In this document: one piece after another, positions 1 to 10,919 of the stretch
Position numbering within the stretch: the stretch's first letter is position 1
Layout: the number at the start of each line of letters is the position of its first letter
Assembly: GCA_947034895.1 (NCBI GenBank)
Contig: OX344764.1
Span: 19,654,001-19,718,000 of the forward strand
DNA length: 64,000 nucleotides
Origin: Rhytidiadelphus loreus
Taxonomy: Eukaryota; Streptophyta; Bryopsida; Hypnales; Hylocomiaceae
Direction of reading: 5' to 3'
Notes under the pieces: generated by a model
Seen by the model: the letters and a program-made list of their open reading frames with translations, nothing else
Told to the model about the DNA's origin: nothing
Database searches by the model: none
Made by a program: the position numbers and the translations under genes

Positions 1-9
1 ATAATGTGC

Positions 10-936
10 TTAACCCCTAAAGGATAAAGGCCTCTTCTCTGTCAAAAGACTCAGAACTGCCATTTCTACAGCAAAGAGTAAAAAAAAATTGAAAATTGTT
101 TTTTTCCCCCACATATAACCATAGGATCTACACCTTACTAGTATGAAAATATGTGGAAAAAATTTCAAAATTTTTCACTGTACAGATTGCAAGATATCTG
201 CGTTTAAAGTGAAAAACAATTTTTTCAGCACATTGCAGGACTAGATTATTTGACTTTGAACATTTTTAACTTAAATTTGTTGCACTACAAAGTTTTGAGC
301 TTTAAATCATTATAGTGGAAAATTGAGTTGAGAGTCTAGGAAAAATAAAGGTTTTAAAAAAAACTTAATTTTCATTCTTAAAAAAATTGTAGAATAGAAG
401 TACATATGAGGTTGAATGAAAATCTATTTTATTAATATATCTAAGATAGAATTAAAATGCACTAATCCCCACAGTGAGATTGTTCTAGCAAGCAAACTAA
501 ACTATGTGGAACTTCTTTTTTTGAAAAATTGCCAAAATTGCATTCCGAAATTAATCCTACAAGGTATTTTTTCAAGAAGATGCTCTAATTGCCCAATAAA
601 CAAGATTGTCCATAACTTTCTCATAAAAAATCCAAATGAAATGAATCAAAGCTTTCCAGATAGACAAAAATATAATCTATAAGGAAAAAAAATTTAGCAA
701 AAAAATTCAAATTTTTGCCAATTATTTTTTGCTGCCTGGTCTCCCTGTTTTGAGCTATATGGGCATAACTTTTGTTCCCGGGCACCGATTGGAAAAAAAA
801 TTATATTCCCATAAAGGTAATCAGATTTTCTATCTTCAAAAAAAGTTTTGAAAAATCAGTCCAAAAATTCAGCCCGTAGGTACCTACCCGAAATCCATTT
901 GTCCCCCAAAGGGAGACTTGGTCCTTTAGGGGTTAA
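10..936. mobile_element. TTAA-flanked CCC-terminated element, full-length copy
   Basis: A non-coding, AT-rich element lies between two TTAA tetranucleotides (10-13 and 933-936). Its ends form an imperfect terminal inverted repeat: CCCCTAAAGGATAAAGG on the left and, read inward from the right, CCCCTAAAGGACCAAGTC. The internal text 'gattgcaagatat' and an 'actgccatttct' box recur in related copies near 22170, 29090, 35700, 42160 and 49600. A TTAA target duplication with CCC-starting ends is the signature of the piggyBac superfamily, but no transposase is present. The TTAA might instead be part of the inverted repeat itself. The element is seen directly; the superfamily is inferred. Confidence 0.6.
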
Positions 937-1132
937 AGTTTAAACTCATATATCTTGTAGTCTATTTGGTCAAAATTGGTGAAATTTATTCCACACTCTC
1001 TCATACTAGTTGGAGGCAAAATCCTACAATTAGATGTGCAAAAGAAAGAATTTTCAAAATTTATCACGAATTTGCATTTTGAATGTTTTAACTTTTAAAG
1101 CAAAAGAAAGATTTGGGTCCTTTAGGGGTTAA
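937..1132 (-). mobile_element. Truncated terminal fragment of the TTAA-flanked family
   Basis: About 195 bases ending at a TTAA (1129-1132) preceded by the family terminus (GGTCCTTTAGGGG). Read on the minus strand it aligns with the first 200 bases of the element at 10-936, including the 'actagtatga' and 'caagatat' blocks. Only one end is present, so it is a fragment in opposite orientation abutting the complete copy. Confidence 0.5.
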
Positions 1133-2400
1133 AGGATCATGGATTTTTTTCATCTTCTTTAATTGAATAAGTTGACTCGTTATTTCAAACAATTAGAAAA
1201 CATTCAAAATTTAGGGCAATCATGGCAATCTCTGACATTCATTCTTGCAAAAACACCAAATTGTTGCAAAGACACCAAATTCATAGCCCACGTATTCAAA
1301 ATATAATAAAGAACATATGTAATTTTCAAGGACAAAGGGACGAATTTTTGTATTCCACTAAACCTTTGGAAAATCAAAAATTGGAAGGCCAAAATGTTTT
1401 GTTTCCACCAAACTAGATCCAACCCCTAAGCACTTTTTCCACTACTCACAAAGTCACTTTCTTTGGGTTCCGGTCCCATTCTTTGAAGTTCCGCACAGGT
1501 GGCACCTATGGCTTTCACATTCCACTTCTGCCATTCCTTAAAAAAACGGATTAAGCACTCTAAGTCCAATATGCCCTTGTGCAACAAGTCTTGTTTCTTC
1601 TTGAGTAGCTTCACCAAATAAAAAAGCGTTGCTCTTTTTTCTGTATTGCTACCATATTCAGGAGCTAAAGCCAACATGCCCTCTTTTTTGGCTTGTTCTA
1701 ATACATTTCATTATTTGGTGATTTTGTTCAAGTGTTTTTGATGGGCTTGGTTGATTGAACTTGTCTTGTAGCCATGAGAAAGAAGAAAAGTGGAGAGGTA
1801 TGACTCCTTTGAAGGTCGACATACATCACGGAGTGCATGCTATGATCTCTCCATTTCAAGAAGCCTTAAGAGGGGCTACTCACGTAGAAGTCCTACAGAA
1901 GACTATCAAAGCCAGAGACGTAGTTTTTCCCGTAGTCCAGGACGTTGGATAGAAGGTTGTGAATAAAGTGTCCATAAGTTCATGGAGTTTTTCAAAGATT
2001 CTGTAGTAGTGGACTATGATGATCCTGGTAAGTTCATAACAAACTTCACTATTTACAGGGACGTTGCTTGTATTTCCTGATACAGTTTGTATACTGTGGA
2101 CAACGTATAGTGTGTATAGTTGAAGGAAAGAGCATTCTATTTTCTACAAGGAGAAACAACGTCATTGTCAATTAATTATTTAAATTTTTTGTCATATAAT
2201 GTGGGCATCACGTGACTATAGGGAGCATTTAGTGAATGCTAGTTTTCTGAAATGCACTTACTCTGAGTTTGTTTTTATGCAATGTCATGTTGGGAATTAG
2301 CATTGTGGTTTATGTTTGATGTAAGGTTAAATTTGAAGGTAAGCCATACAAATCAATGAACAGTCTTATGGTACTTATTATACTTCCAAATGATGACAGC
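1133..2400. other. Intergenic stretch with a weak coding-like remnant
   Basis: A minus-strand open frame at 1426-1677 (83 codons, ATG start) is Lys/Glu-rich and reads like an exon fragment, with no recognisable domain and no paralogue elsewhere in the window. The rest of the stretch is AT-rich and holds nothing I can assign. The frame could be chance. Confidence 0.25.
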
Positions 2401-3670
2401 AGGGGGCTGTGAGCCCCAAATTCGTCACTTGGGACTCATTGTTTTCTTTTTTTTAGTTTATTACAAATTAAGACATAAAGTAGTACAAAAAGCCCAAAAA
2501 AGAGTGTAGAACCAAAATAGGTATGTCACGTACCAGTATAGCATTTGGTCATAAATAGCCTTTTATCCATAGATTACCCATAAAACCCACTTGTATATAG
2601 GTTAGAACCCGTAATTAGTGGGAATCAATAGGGCTACTGGGAACTTACCCAAAATAGCCCAAACCCTAGTGCATGTGACCATGATAGGCTAAATTAAGTC
2701 TTAGAAGAGTGGGGTAGGTCCCCACGTAAATCTCCAAAGATAGGTTCTAGTTTCCCCATTCCACCGACGAAACATTAGAAATCCACATTGTTAGCTTGCA
2801 GGTGTTACTTGTCCCAAGACAGGCCGCATGGAGGAATCCACAGTCGCCGGATAGTGTTCTCGGATCTGGAACATGTCGGGACATCCACGGCAAAACCCAT
2901 TCGCCAAGATTCCCTCACATGTGAAAGATTTCCTGACTGCCGGTGATTCAACCGAAGTCAGTTTTCACCTCGCCACCAACTGTGTGCCAGAATAGCCTAG
3001 GACTTGGCACGTGGCTTGGGGGACTCCATGAGAGGTTCCCCAAAAAGTCTCGGTTTTTTCTGATCTCCAAAGGATCTTTTTCCGAGCGGTCAACCGCCAA
3101 AGGCCACGTTGGGAAATTCATGGAAAATACCCAGGCCGCAGTAAAATCTCACTAAAAATTAGACTAGCATCTTTTATGTTAATAACGCGCCCCGACAAAA
3201 TTCATGGAGTTCCAATAGCGGGAAGCGGCCGAAATTGACAACATCCCCCCAATTAATATTTACGGCAAGATCTTTGCGGGGTTGATTGGCGTCCCGGGAG
3301 CGTACGAAGTCGGAACGAAGACATCAAGGAGCCTTTTCTTACTCCCTAGAGCCTCCCCAACAACCCTAGCTAGTTACCCAAGCCAAAAGAGGTAAACCCC
3401 AAAAGTTAGGTTTTTACCCTTTTAATTGGCTCCAGTTGGCACTAGTTTCCGATGGTTTTTTGTGATAGAAATAGGGGGTGAGGGGTTCCTTAGGCTAAAA
3501 ATGGCATTCTGAAGCCATTGGCGCAATCCATTTGCAATTCCGAGCTAAACTCCAAAAGTTAGAGACTAGGGCCAACGTAAAACCCAAAATTAGGTGAAAA
3601 TCTCAAATTTGGATGAAAATCCGGATGGATGAGGTTACTCGTCGAAGGGGGGAGTGGGCCCTTGGAAACC

Positions 3671-3679
3671 TATAAAAGG
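3671..3679 (+). promoter_or_regulatory. TATA-box-like site in repetitive DNA
   Basis: A perfect TATAAAAGG is followed about 12 bases later by a CT-rich tract (ctctctccc) of the kind seen around plant transcription starts. It lies in the LTR-like region and has no intact gene downstream, so it is more likely a relic retroelement promoter than a host promoter. Confidence 0.35.
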
Positions 3680-4439
3680 GGGCCCTTCTCTCTCCCAAAA
3701 CACCCCCAATACTTGTTTTGGGTCCGTGGGTCCAACCTCTCATGGTTTTGGCAACTTTTGGCCAAAACTCCCTACAGTGTTTTTGAGCACTTTTGCTCCT
3801 CTTTGTGGTTACAATTTTTGTGTTGAAGGTCCGTGGGGGGCCTTCTCCTTGTCTTTCAACTCGTGTGAAGTTTTCTTTTAACGTTCTTACCATCCAAGTC
3901 GGGTTGGGAGTCTTGTCCGCGTTTTGTACTAACCCTGGAACTACCCTCCACCGTACCTTGGCGATGCCGCTTTGGGGGGCTTCCAGTTCATGTTGTGTCA
4001 TTTATGTCGCACTAACCTCCTTTTACTAACCACGTTCTTTTCCATATTACGTTACTAACCCAGTTATTACCTTTGCATTGGAGTCGAGTCATTGTGTCCA
4101 TATTGGAAAAGAGTGGGATAGTTCCCTTAGGGGTAACCAGACCCCACCGTTCCTTGTCCAAGTTTAGTCCTAAATTGTGTGTTAAAGGGTCCACCACACG
4201 GCGGAGCTTTGAACCTCTAGGGGGTGGCAAAAGTCCTAAATTTGGTGTTAAAACCAAATTGACGGCGGAGCCTTGAACCCCCCACGTGGTTGGTTCCAAA
4301 GTTTAGTTTCCAAAACGCTTGGAAACTATTCAAAGTTTAGCCTCCAAAAGTAGAGAGTCAATCGTGAAAACCACCCCGGTCGTATCTTGTCATAACCCCC
4401 ACGGGAGTAGGGGTCCCCCAGTCGGTTGAAGGGTGTGGA

Positions 4440-4660
4440 CGTCTTTTTTGGTTTGCCCGACAGCTCAACCCAGCAGCTTGCCCAACAGCCAGCCCGCTCG
4501 CACAGGTAGCCAGCCCGCTTGCACAGGCAGTCAGTCCGCTCGCACAGGCAGCTTGCCCGACAGCCAGCTCGGCAGCTCGCCCGGCAGCTTGCACATGCAG
4601 CTTGCCCGCAGCCAGCCCGGCAGCTTGCCCGCAACTCGCATAGGCAGCTTGCCCACAACT
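4440..4660. repeat. GC-rich short tandem repeat cluster (GCTTGCCCG / CAGCCAGC units)
   Basis: Degenerate units around 'gcttgcccgacagccagc' and 'cgctcgcacaggcag' recur about ten times. The cluster produces Ala/Gly/Cys-rich open frames on both strands, which I regard as repeat artefacts. It is the most GC-rich patch in the first 10 kb. Confidence 0.7.
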
Positions 4661-4722
4661 CGGCCCAATCGGGGTCGGGCTCCCGTAGTTGTTCATTTTT
4701 TTCCTTTTTTTGGGAAAAATTA

Positions 4723-4880
4723 GGAAGTAGATAGAGTAGGAGACTAAGAAAACTTAGGGAGTAGATAGAATAGGAGACTAAGAAAACTTAGTGACTAGAT
4801 AAAATAAGAGACTAGGGAAGGTTAGTGAGTAGATAGAATAGGAGACTAGGGGGAAAACTAGCACATAGAGAAAATAGGAA
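4723..4880. repeat. Tandem repeat of about 35 bp, four to five copies
   Basis: Successive units contain 'agtagatagaataggagac' followed by 'taagaaaacttag' or diverged forms. The first two units are nearly identical and the later ones diverge, consistent with a small minisatellite inside the LTR-like region. Confidence 0.7.
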
Positions 4881-6299
4881 ACGAGGGTAGGACCTCGCTA
4901 TACCCGCTAAAGACGGAGAAATCAAATACAAGAGACGTTTCCATCTCACCTCACCAACTCTCCCCTCCAACACCCCACATCACCACCATCAAATGCAAGG
5001 AGGAGAAGTGGGGGAAAGAGTTTAGATAGAATTGGGGCACCATCGAGAGGGTAGGAAGGAAATCTTCTCCACCATTAGAGTGAGACGAGTGTAAGAGGTA
5101 GTTAGGCCATATTTGACTTTTAGATTCCTTACGCATTAGGATAAAATGACGCGTAAGGGGTAGTTAGGACGTAGGTTGACCTTCTAAGTAGGTAGGTGTC
5201 CAACCCACTCCCCTTCATCAATGGGGCACGTGGGTTGAGGAGAAGGGGAAAGGAGAAAGAAGTGGCATGCACGGGAAAGAAGTGTTCTTTTTGTTGGAAA
5301 TTACGAATACGACGGGATTAACTAAATACGTGCCTCACGACCTACACTTTACCATGATAGAAGAAGGTGAATTGACCGCCCTCCTCGCGGAACACCATGC
5401 CGGAGTAAGAACCTAACTTCCTCCCTCATCATTGTCTCACTAGGGGGAAGAGGCCATCTAGGCCGAGAGCTAGGCACCACTAGAGTCCAAGTCAGGTCAT
5501 GTGTGATTAGGAAATCTTAGAGTAGGTTTTGGGGGGTTTCCAAAAACATAAGACACGTAGGAATCAAAGTTAGGATGACTGAGATACTGATGGATGAAGT
5601 TTAGAGCCCAAAACGGATGAAACTTGGATGTAGCCGTCCAACCAAGTTGGGACTTAGGATTTAGATAGAGAGTAGGGAGTAAGGTCCGCAAGACAAATTT
5701 CGCCCCCAACCAAATTTGGAAACCTATAGGAAACCATGGATGAAGTTGACAGCCTTGTGGTCAAAACTTCATCCGTCCGTAGCGGGTGATTAGGAAGTCC
5801 AAACTGAGTAAGTCTTAGGTTTTTAGAAACGGCAAAAAATAATCTTTGACCCTAGAACATTAGAGTAGGATTTGGAGATAGGAAACACAAAAAACACAGC
5901 ATAGCGGGATGGTCAACTTAGGGGTTATTAGAACCTCAATTAGGGAGTCACGATTAGGAACTTAGCAAAAAAGATCCATTGCTTGGAAGGCACAATGGAT
6001 TGACGCTTAGACACCCCTTAGAATAGGACACTATCGTAGAACTAGAACCTGGTTGTGTTCGCCGATTTACCAAGGGTGGGTAAATAAGCGCCCACAGGGG
6101 CTCTTTGTACAATCATTGTATGTGAAATTCTTGGAGTAAGTGTGCAAAACCAAAGTGTTCATTCTATCAAACTTGTAGAGGGAAAAAATAGAGGGTTATT
6201 ACGATGATAATTAGAAATAAAGAATTACAAAAAATACATAATCATCCTAAGTAAATGATTACATATGAATATATTGGGTATGTATTCAATGTGAACATC

Positions 6300-7096
6300 A
6301 TGTTTATTAAAATGGGAGATTGGGAGCCTCCCAAAATGATGTTGTCTATTTTGAGGCTTGACAATTCAAGTCGAGTTGAAGTGAATTTAAGTTGATGGGA
6401 ACTCAATTCTTTAGTTGTAAGTTGTAGTTTTCATTAAAATGGGAGTTCAAAGTCTTTGAGTACAATTTATAGTAGAAAGAGAGAAAAATGATTTTTCATA
6501 TAAGTGCCTATTGTTTCTAGTGTTGAACACCAAGTCATGAGCTGAACGGTTGGTTGGAAGAGGCTATTTATCTCATTTAGGCAATCCGAGACTCTAAATT
6601 CGATTCTCATTGAACTCGTATGAGCAATTTGAAGAAATACATGACTTAGTACTGCTAAGTGAGCTTTGTAGGCAGGAAAGTTGTAACAACCAACCGGCCT
6701 CCTATCCAAAATTGTGACAAGTGCTTTACACGTTAACAAGATAAAAAGTGGTCTTATCCACTATCACCTTTTTCAATTCTAATTCTTTTTCAAATGACAT
6801 GTATAAAGTCAATAAATATGGAAATTGAATTGAAACATAGAGACAACTTTATAAATAAAGTAATAAAAAATATATTGAATACAATGTAAAAGGACACTTG
6901 TTGCACAAGTGACATTATACTACAAAATCAAATTATAAAACTCCAATCTATATATCTAATCTAGATCAAGTAAAATAGAATTAGACAAAATCCTTCTTAG
7001 TTATGCAAGAACAAAACAAAACAATACCATATCTAATAAAAATAGTGAATACAATATTAAATGATATGAATGTTGTCTATGCCAAGTCGTCTATCT
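6300..7096 (-). mobile_element. Shared 3' flank of DUF7869-type element, copy A
   Basis: Downstream of the copy A coding relic, this non-coding segment aligns in inverted orientation with 60660-61320 downstream of copy B. Matching blocks include the 'gttgtaacaaccaacc' block near 6678, the 'agtcatgagct' block near 6532 and a hairpin 'ggagcctcccaaaat' near 6327. Sharing of non-coding sequence beyond the stop codons shows that the two copies are repeats of one mobile unit rather than two members of a host gene family. The outer end near 6310 is not resolved, and I see no convincing terminal inverted repeat. Confidence 0.5.
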
Positions 7097-9932
7097 TCAA
7101 TCGGAATTGTACGCAGACAAACTTCCATTGATAACGTCGACTTGAGTAGATGGTATTTTAAGGATACATTCAATTGTGTCCTTCTTCACCCTAGACTTCC
7201 AAGTTGTCACTAGTGAATTTGTTTCTTCCCAAATTGGTTTCTGGGTCTCATCTACTTTCCAACACAATCCTTTAGTGGAATCCCACCTAGTATAGTATTC
7301 CTAAACAGTTCGCTCACGTGACGTGGGCCGAAAGTATTGAATCAATACACAATTAGGATGATCTAGATTCGCAAAAAAATCAGACAAGGCTCGCGCAATC
7401 CATATGGGCTTGGCATCCCCATCCGCTGGTCGAATGGCCACAATTAAAGTACCCTTCAAAAACATCACGGGCTACACGAAAAGATGGTAATGGACGATTG
7501 CGGGGTTGCCCTACAAAGGCATCATCTTCAACAAACTCCTCACACACCTCACCATCGTCATTAAGTTCGTCCTCCTCTGTTGTTTCTACGCGAGTAGAAG
7601 GCCAAAGCCGTCCTTCAATACACCTAACGATTCAATTGGTTCTTTTAAGGCCGCATTCACCGCCTGCCAATAGAACACTAAGTGTTTGAACCTTCTCTGG
7701 TATTCTCCACTTCCATCTTCATTGCACAATGCCTCCCAATACTTGATGAAGCTTGATAACCCTTTGTAGATGTCATCCACACTTTGCATTGGGAGATGGA
7801 CAACAGGCACCGGCTCTCCTCGCGGCCAAAGACTACGTCCTTCAATGTCCTCTCGCCATAACTTGATCACTCTACCTTCCTCAAGGAGCCAATCACTATC
7901 AGTGCAATAGTGCTTGTACTTCATAATTGGAACACTTATTGAATTTAGATAAAACTTAGATAAAACTTGAATTGTTACGCCTTCGTATGGCCAACAAGTG
8001 CCTCCTCTCCATCCAAAATGGAACCTTCTATGAAGGCTTTAAAATCTGGCACCTCCTCAATAAGATGAGGAATTGTAGGTATAGAATCCACTTCCATAAA
8101 GTACTTCATGAGAGATGGGATGGTAGGGAAGTTTTCTTTTTTCAACTGCATACTCCTCCTCCCAAACAAGATGTCTATGTCATCATGCGTGTGCCCAACC
8201 AACATGAAACTAACACAAACCTCACAGAAGATCTTTTTAGCAACAAGAAGGGACCAAAACACAAATACAAATTTGTTCTTATTGTCTCCCGTAGTGTTGT
8301 CCATTTGCACATTTAGAACCGGAGGAAGAGAAGTCAGACGAATTGCAACTTTGGGTTGTAGACGAAGTGAAAATTTGCAAACATCCGATCCTTGAAGCAC
8401 AACACGGATTAGGAGAGCGGAGCCCGATCCAGCAAACAATTCCCGTGAGGAATACTTTGTTGGAAGCTCAAGATCTCGAAACAATTTTGCTAACACCCCC
8501 ATCGTGTAAGAAAATGTCTAAACTATAATGAGCATAACGCACGTCACCATGTCCATGGGCAATCATACCTATCACAGAAACCGGTAGCTTCATGAGCCGG
8601 TCAAGTTGTTTACTTTTGTGAGAGAATATAGGGGATGCCGTTTTTGCATGATCCATTTTGTCATGCATGATTGTCAAGCATTCGTGAAGATATGCGTTGG
8701 GCTTGTAGCAATTTGCGTAATACTGATCTCGATGTGCTCGAGTCGTTGCCAGATGTTTGTCTAATAGATGAGTCAATTTCCATTGTAAACCAAGAACAGT
8801 GGTCCTCCTCAAAGTTTGTAGTTGATCACATTTGGAGAACCTAGCAAAATTGTCCCCTGACTTTTTGGCACTGAATTCAGGGAAGTTCAGTTTTTTAATC
8901 TTATTGACATTAGAAGCTGAGACTTTTTTAAGCCCAAACATAGCATTTGACCTCAGGAATAGTTTCCTTCCACGTGAAAGTAGCCGGCAAAATCATGGAC
9001 ACTTTCTTTTCTCCAAATGGAAGAGTGTACGTGCGATGAGGCATGTGATCCACCGACTTATCAAGTAGGCACTTCCATGTCGCGATGGCTTGCAAAGTAT
9101 GTTTCTTAGGCTTCTATGTACCCAAGTTTCCATAACGATGAGCTTGATCACCTCTTATAGCGAATCCTTGGAAACAATGAAATATTGTCTCTGAGACACC
9201 AGCAATATGTCGCCATGCCTCCATGCAAACATCAATTCCTTCAATAGTGACCACCCTCTTTCCTTGAGCATCCTGATGGACTTGATGATGCACATCTAGT
9301 TTCATGTGGTATTGGAACTCGAACGTTGAGTTGTGATACATACGTTCACGGAAAGCCCAAATCTTCTCCCTTGGAAATGGTTGAATGCAATTGCTGGAAC
9401 AACAAGTTTTGCTCGACGCCGAATTGATAGATTCCTGAGTGAGCAAATCCTTGGCTTTCACACATGTTTTAGGACGAGGATTTCTGACAAAGGATGTATA
9501 TGGTCTTGACCTTGAAGAAGAAGTTTGTGTGCGACTAGCTTCCCGACAATTGTAATTGTCACGAAGCTCATGATCGCAAAGACTTGATCTATTCAAGAAC
9601 ACATGTTCGATAGGCCAAGCGCGGAGAGAATACCTCCAATCCATTGGAACATCTTCAATACGCAACGATTTAGAGATGTGAACCGCGATAAGAGAATCTC
9701 CAAGGGGGCCTTCAGAACCAAGGATAAGGTCGGAGTTCACACTGTGACATTTGAAGCCCCTCCGCTACAAGCAAACCATCAACATTGTGAAGGATGACCA
9801 CTTGCGTCATCCAAAGCCGTCGAGGGATGCCTTCACAGTTATGAATGTTGACAGTCTCTTCAGGATCATTGTGAATCTCGCCTTCACTGGAAGAGTATTC
9901 TGGCACCACTAGCATTCCGTGCTCCATTACGT
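7097..9932 (-). pseudogene. DUF7869-type transposon-like gene, copy A (broken)
   Basis: This minus-strand coding relic begins after a splice-acceptor-like 'tcttgtacag' (exon from 9932) and ends at TGA 7099-7097. In order it has an N-terminal segment, a region with 'VCMEAWRHIAGVS' (9240-9190), a 'GDVRYAHYSLDIFLHD' segment (8560-8515), then 'NVQMDNTTGDNKNKF' and 'VGHTHDDIDILFGR' (about 8310-8150). A C-terminal 'AIRPADGDAKPIWIARAL' region lies at 7455-7360. The QMDN/DNKNR/HTHDDID pattern is that of the DUF7869 family of plants and some protists; biochemical function is unknown to me. An RNase H-like nuclease role is only a guess. Lesions are a frameshift near 9730, an in-frame TAG at 9116-9114, and further frame changes near 8940, 8490 and 7950, any of which could instead be small introns. 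Copy B at 58020-60659 is the sister. Confidence 0.65.
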
Positions 9933-10539
9933 CTGTACAAGAACCACAAACAAATGAGTGGACCAGAAGATGACATACAACAACGCATTTGGGAGTAGAA
10001 AGGCACCAAAGTATCCATAATTCAACTTGGCTTGAGTTGAATGCCAAGACCATAATCAAACTACATACAACACTGAATTAGAGAATTACAACCACAACAT
10101 GTCGTATAGAAGAAGAAGACATCAAACAAGACATTTTGCTAAATAAAAAATAACCTAACAACAAACAAAAAATACATCCAAGCTAGATTTCCATATAGAT
10201 AAAAACACCAATAATGTCTAACATTTAAATTGTAGCCATTCATGCTTGTTCAGCTAAAGTTTAAATGTCCTCGTTGATTATTTTAATATTAAAAGTTTCC
10301 GGGGATAATAATTAAGAATTCAAGGTTCAACTCACATCGAGTTAGAAATTCTTCTAATATGAAGAAATTAATCATAGGCTTACATATCTGTAACTGTAAA
10401 GTTACAATTAACATTTATGTGGAAGTACGCAACATCTACATAAACAGAAATAATAGACAATAGTAATTATATAGAGTAGAAATTTTCAAATTTTCCATAA
10501 TAGGTAGGGAATAGGGAGCCCAAAACCAGAAATAGGAAT
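9933..10539. other. Upstream intron/spacer of copy A
   Basis: AT-rich sequence preceding the copy A exon. A pyrimidine-rich acceptor context near 9940 suggests the right part is an intron. No first exon could be identified. From about 10540 onward the composition switches abruptly to the TCCGGA-rich block. Confidence 0.35.
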
Positions 10540-10919
10540 TAGAGCCTTTACGGAAAACCTTAAACTGTAATTAGGGTTACAGTCGGATCCGGAAACCCTA
10601 TCCGGAAACCCTAACCCTAATCCGGAAACCGGAAAGTTCCGGCCGAGTAGGCCCTAGGGCCTAGTCCGGCTAGGGAACTTACGGGAACGCCAGGCCGAAA
10701 ACTACTTAACCCCCGCTATCTCCTTCATTCTTCCTCTTTCTCCGCGTGATTATCGCGATGGCGCTTAGTGAGTGAAAGTGTGGTGAGATAGGAACGCGTT
10801 AGGGAGAGAAGGGGAGGCCGGTGCCGATCGCACCGGAAAGTAGGACGGAAGATTAGCGGAAGGTCAGCGGAAACTTAGTGGAACTGGTGACGGAAGGTTA
10901 GCGGAAGTAAGGACGGAAC

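Larger units (their letters stand above)
2400..6130. other. Decayed repetitive region of LTR-retroelement character
   Basis: This stretch is less AT-rich than its surroundings and has no long coding frame. It contains direct-repeat minisatellites (4440-4660 and 4723-4880), a TATA-box context near 3671 and several short overlapping frames that look accidental. The composition resembles a long terminal repeat or untranslated leader of a plant LTR retroelement, but I find no paired LTRs, primer-binding site or polyprotein. The assignment is a weak inference. Confidence 0.25.

Noticed and set aside
3603..4001. 132-codon minus-strand frame
   Set aside because: Arg/Lys/Thr-rich, overlaps several frames on the other strand in the LTR-like region, and has no domain or paralogue.
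4326..4734. Ala/Gly/Cys- and Ser/Pro-rich open frames on both strands
   Set aside because: All fall on the GC-rich tandem repeat; both strands and several frames are open at once, which is expected from repeat composition.
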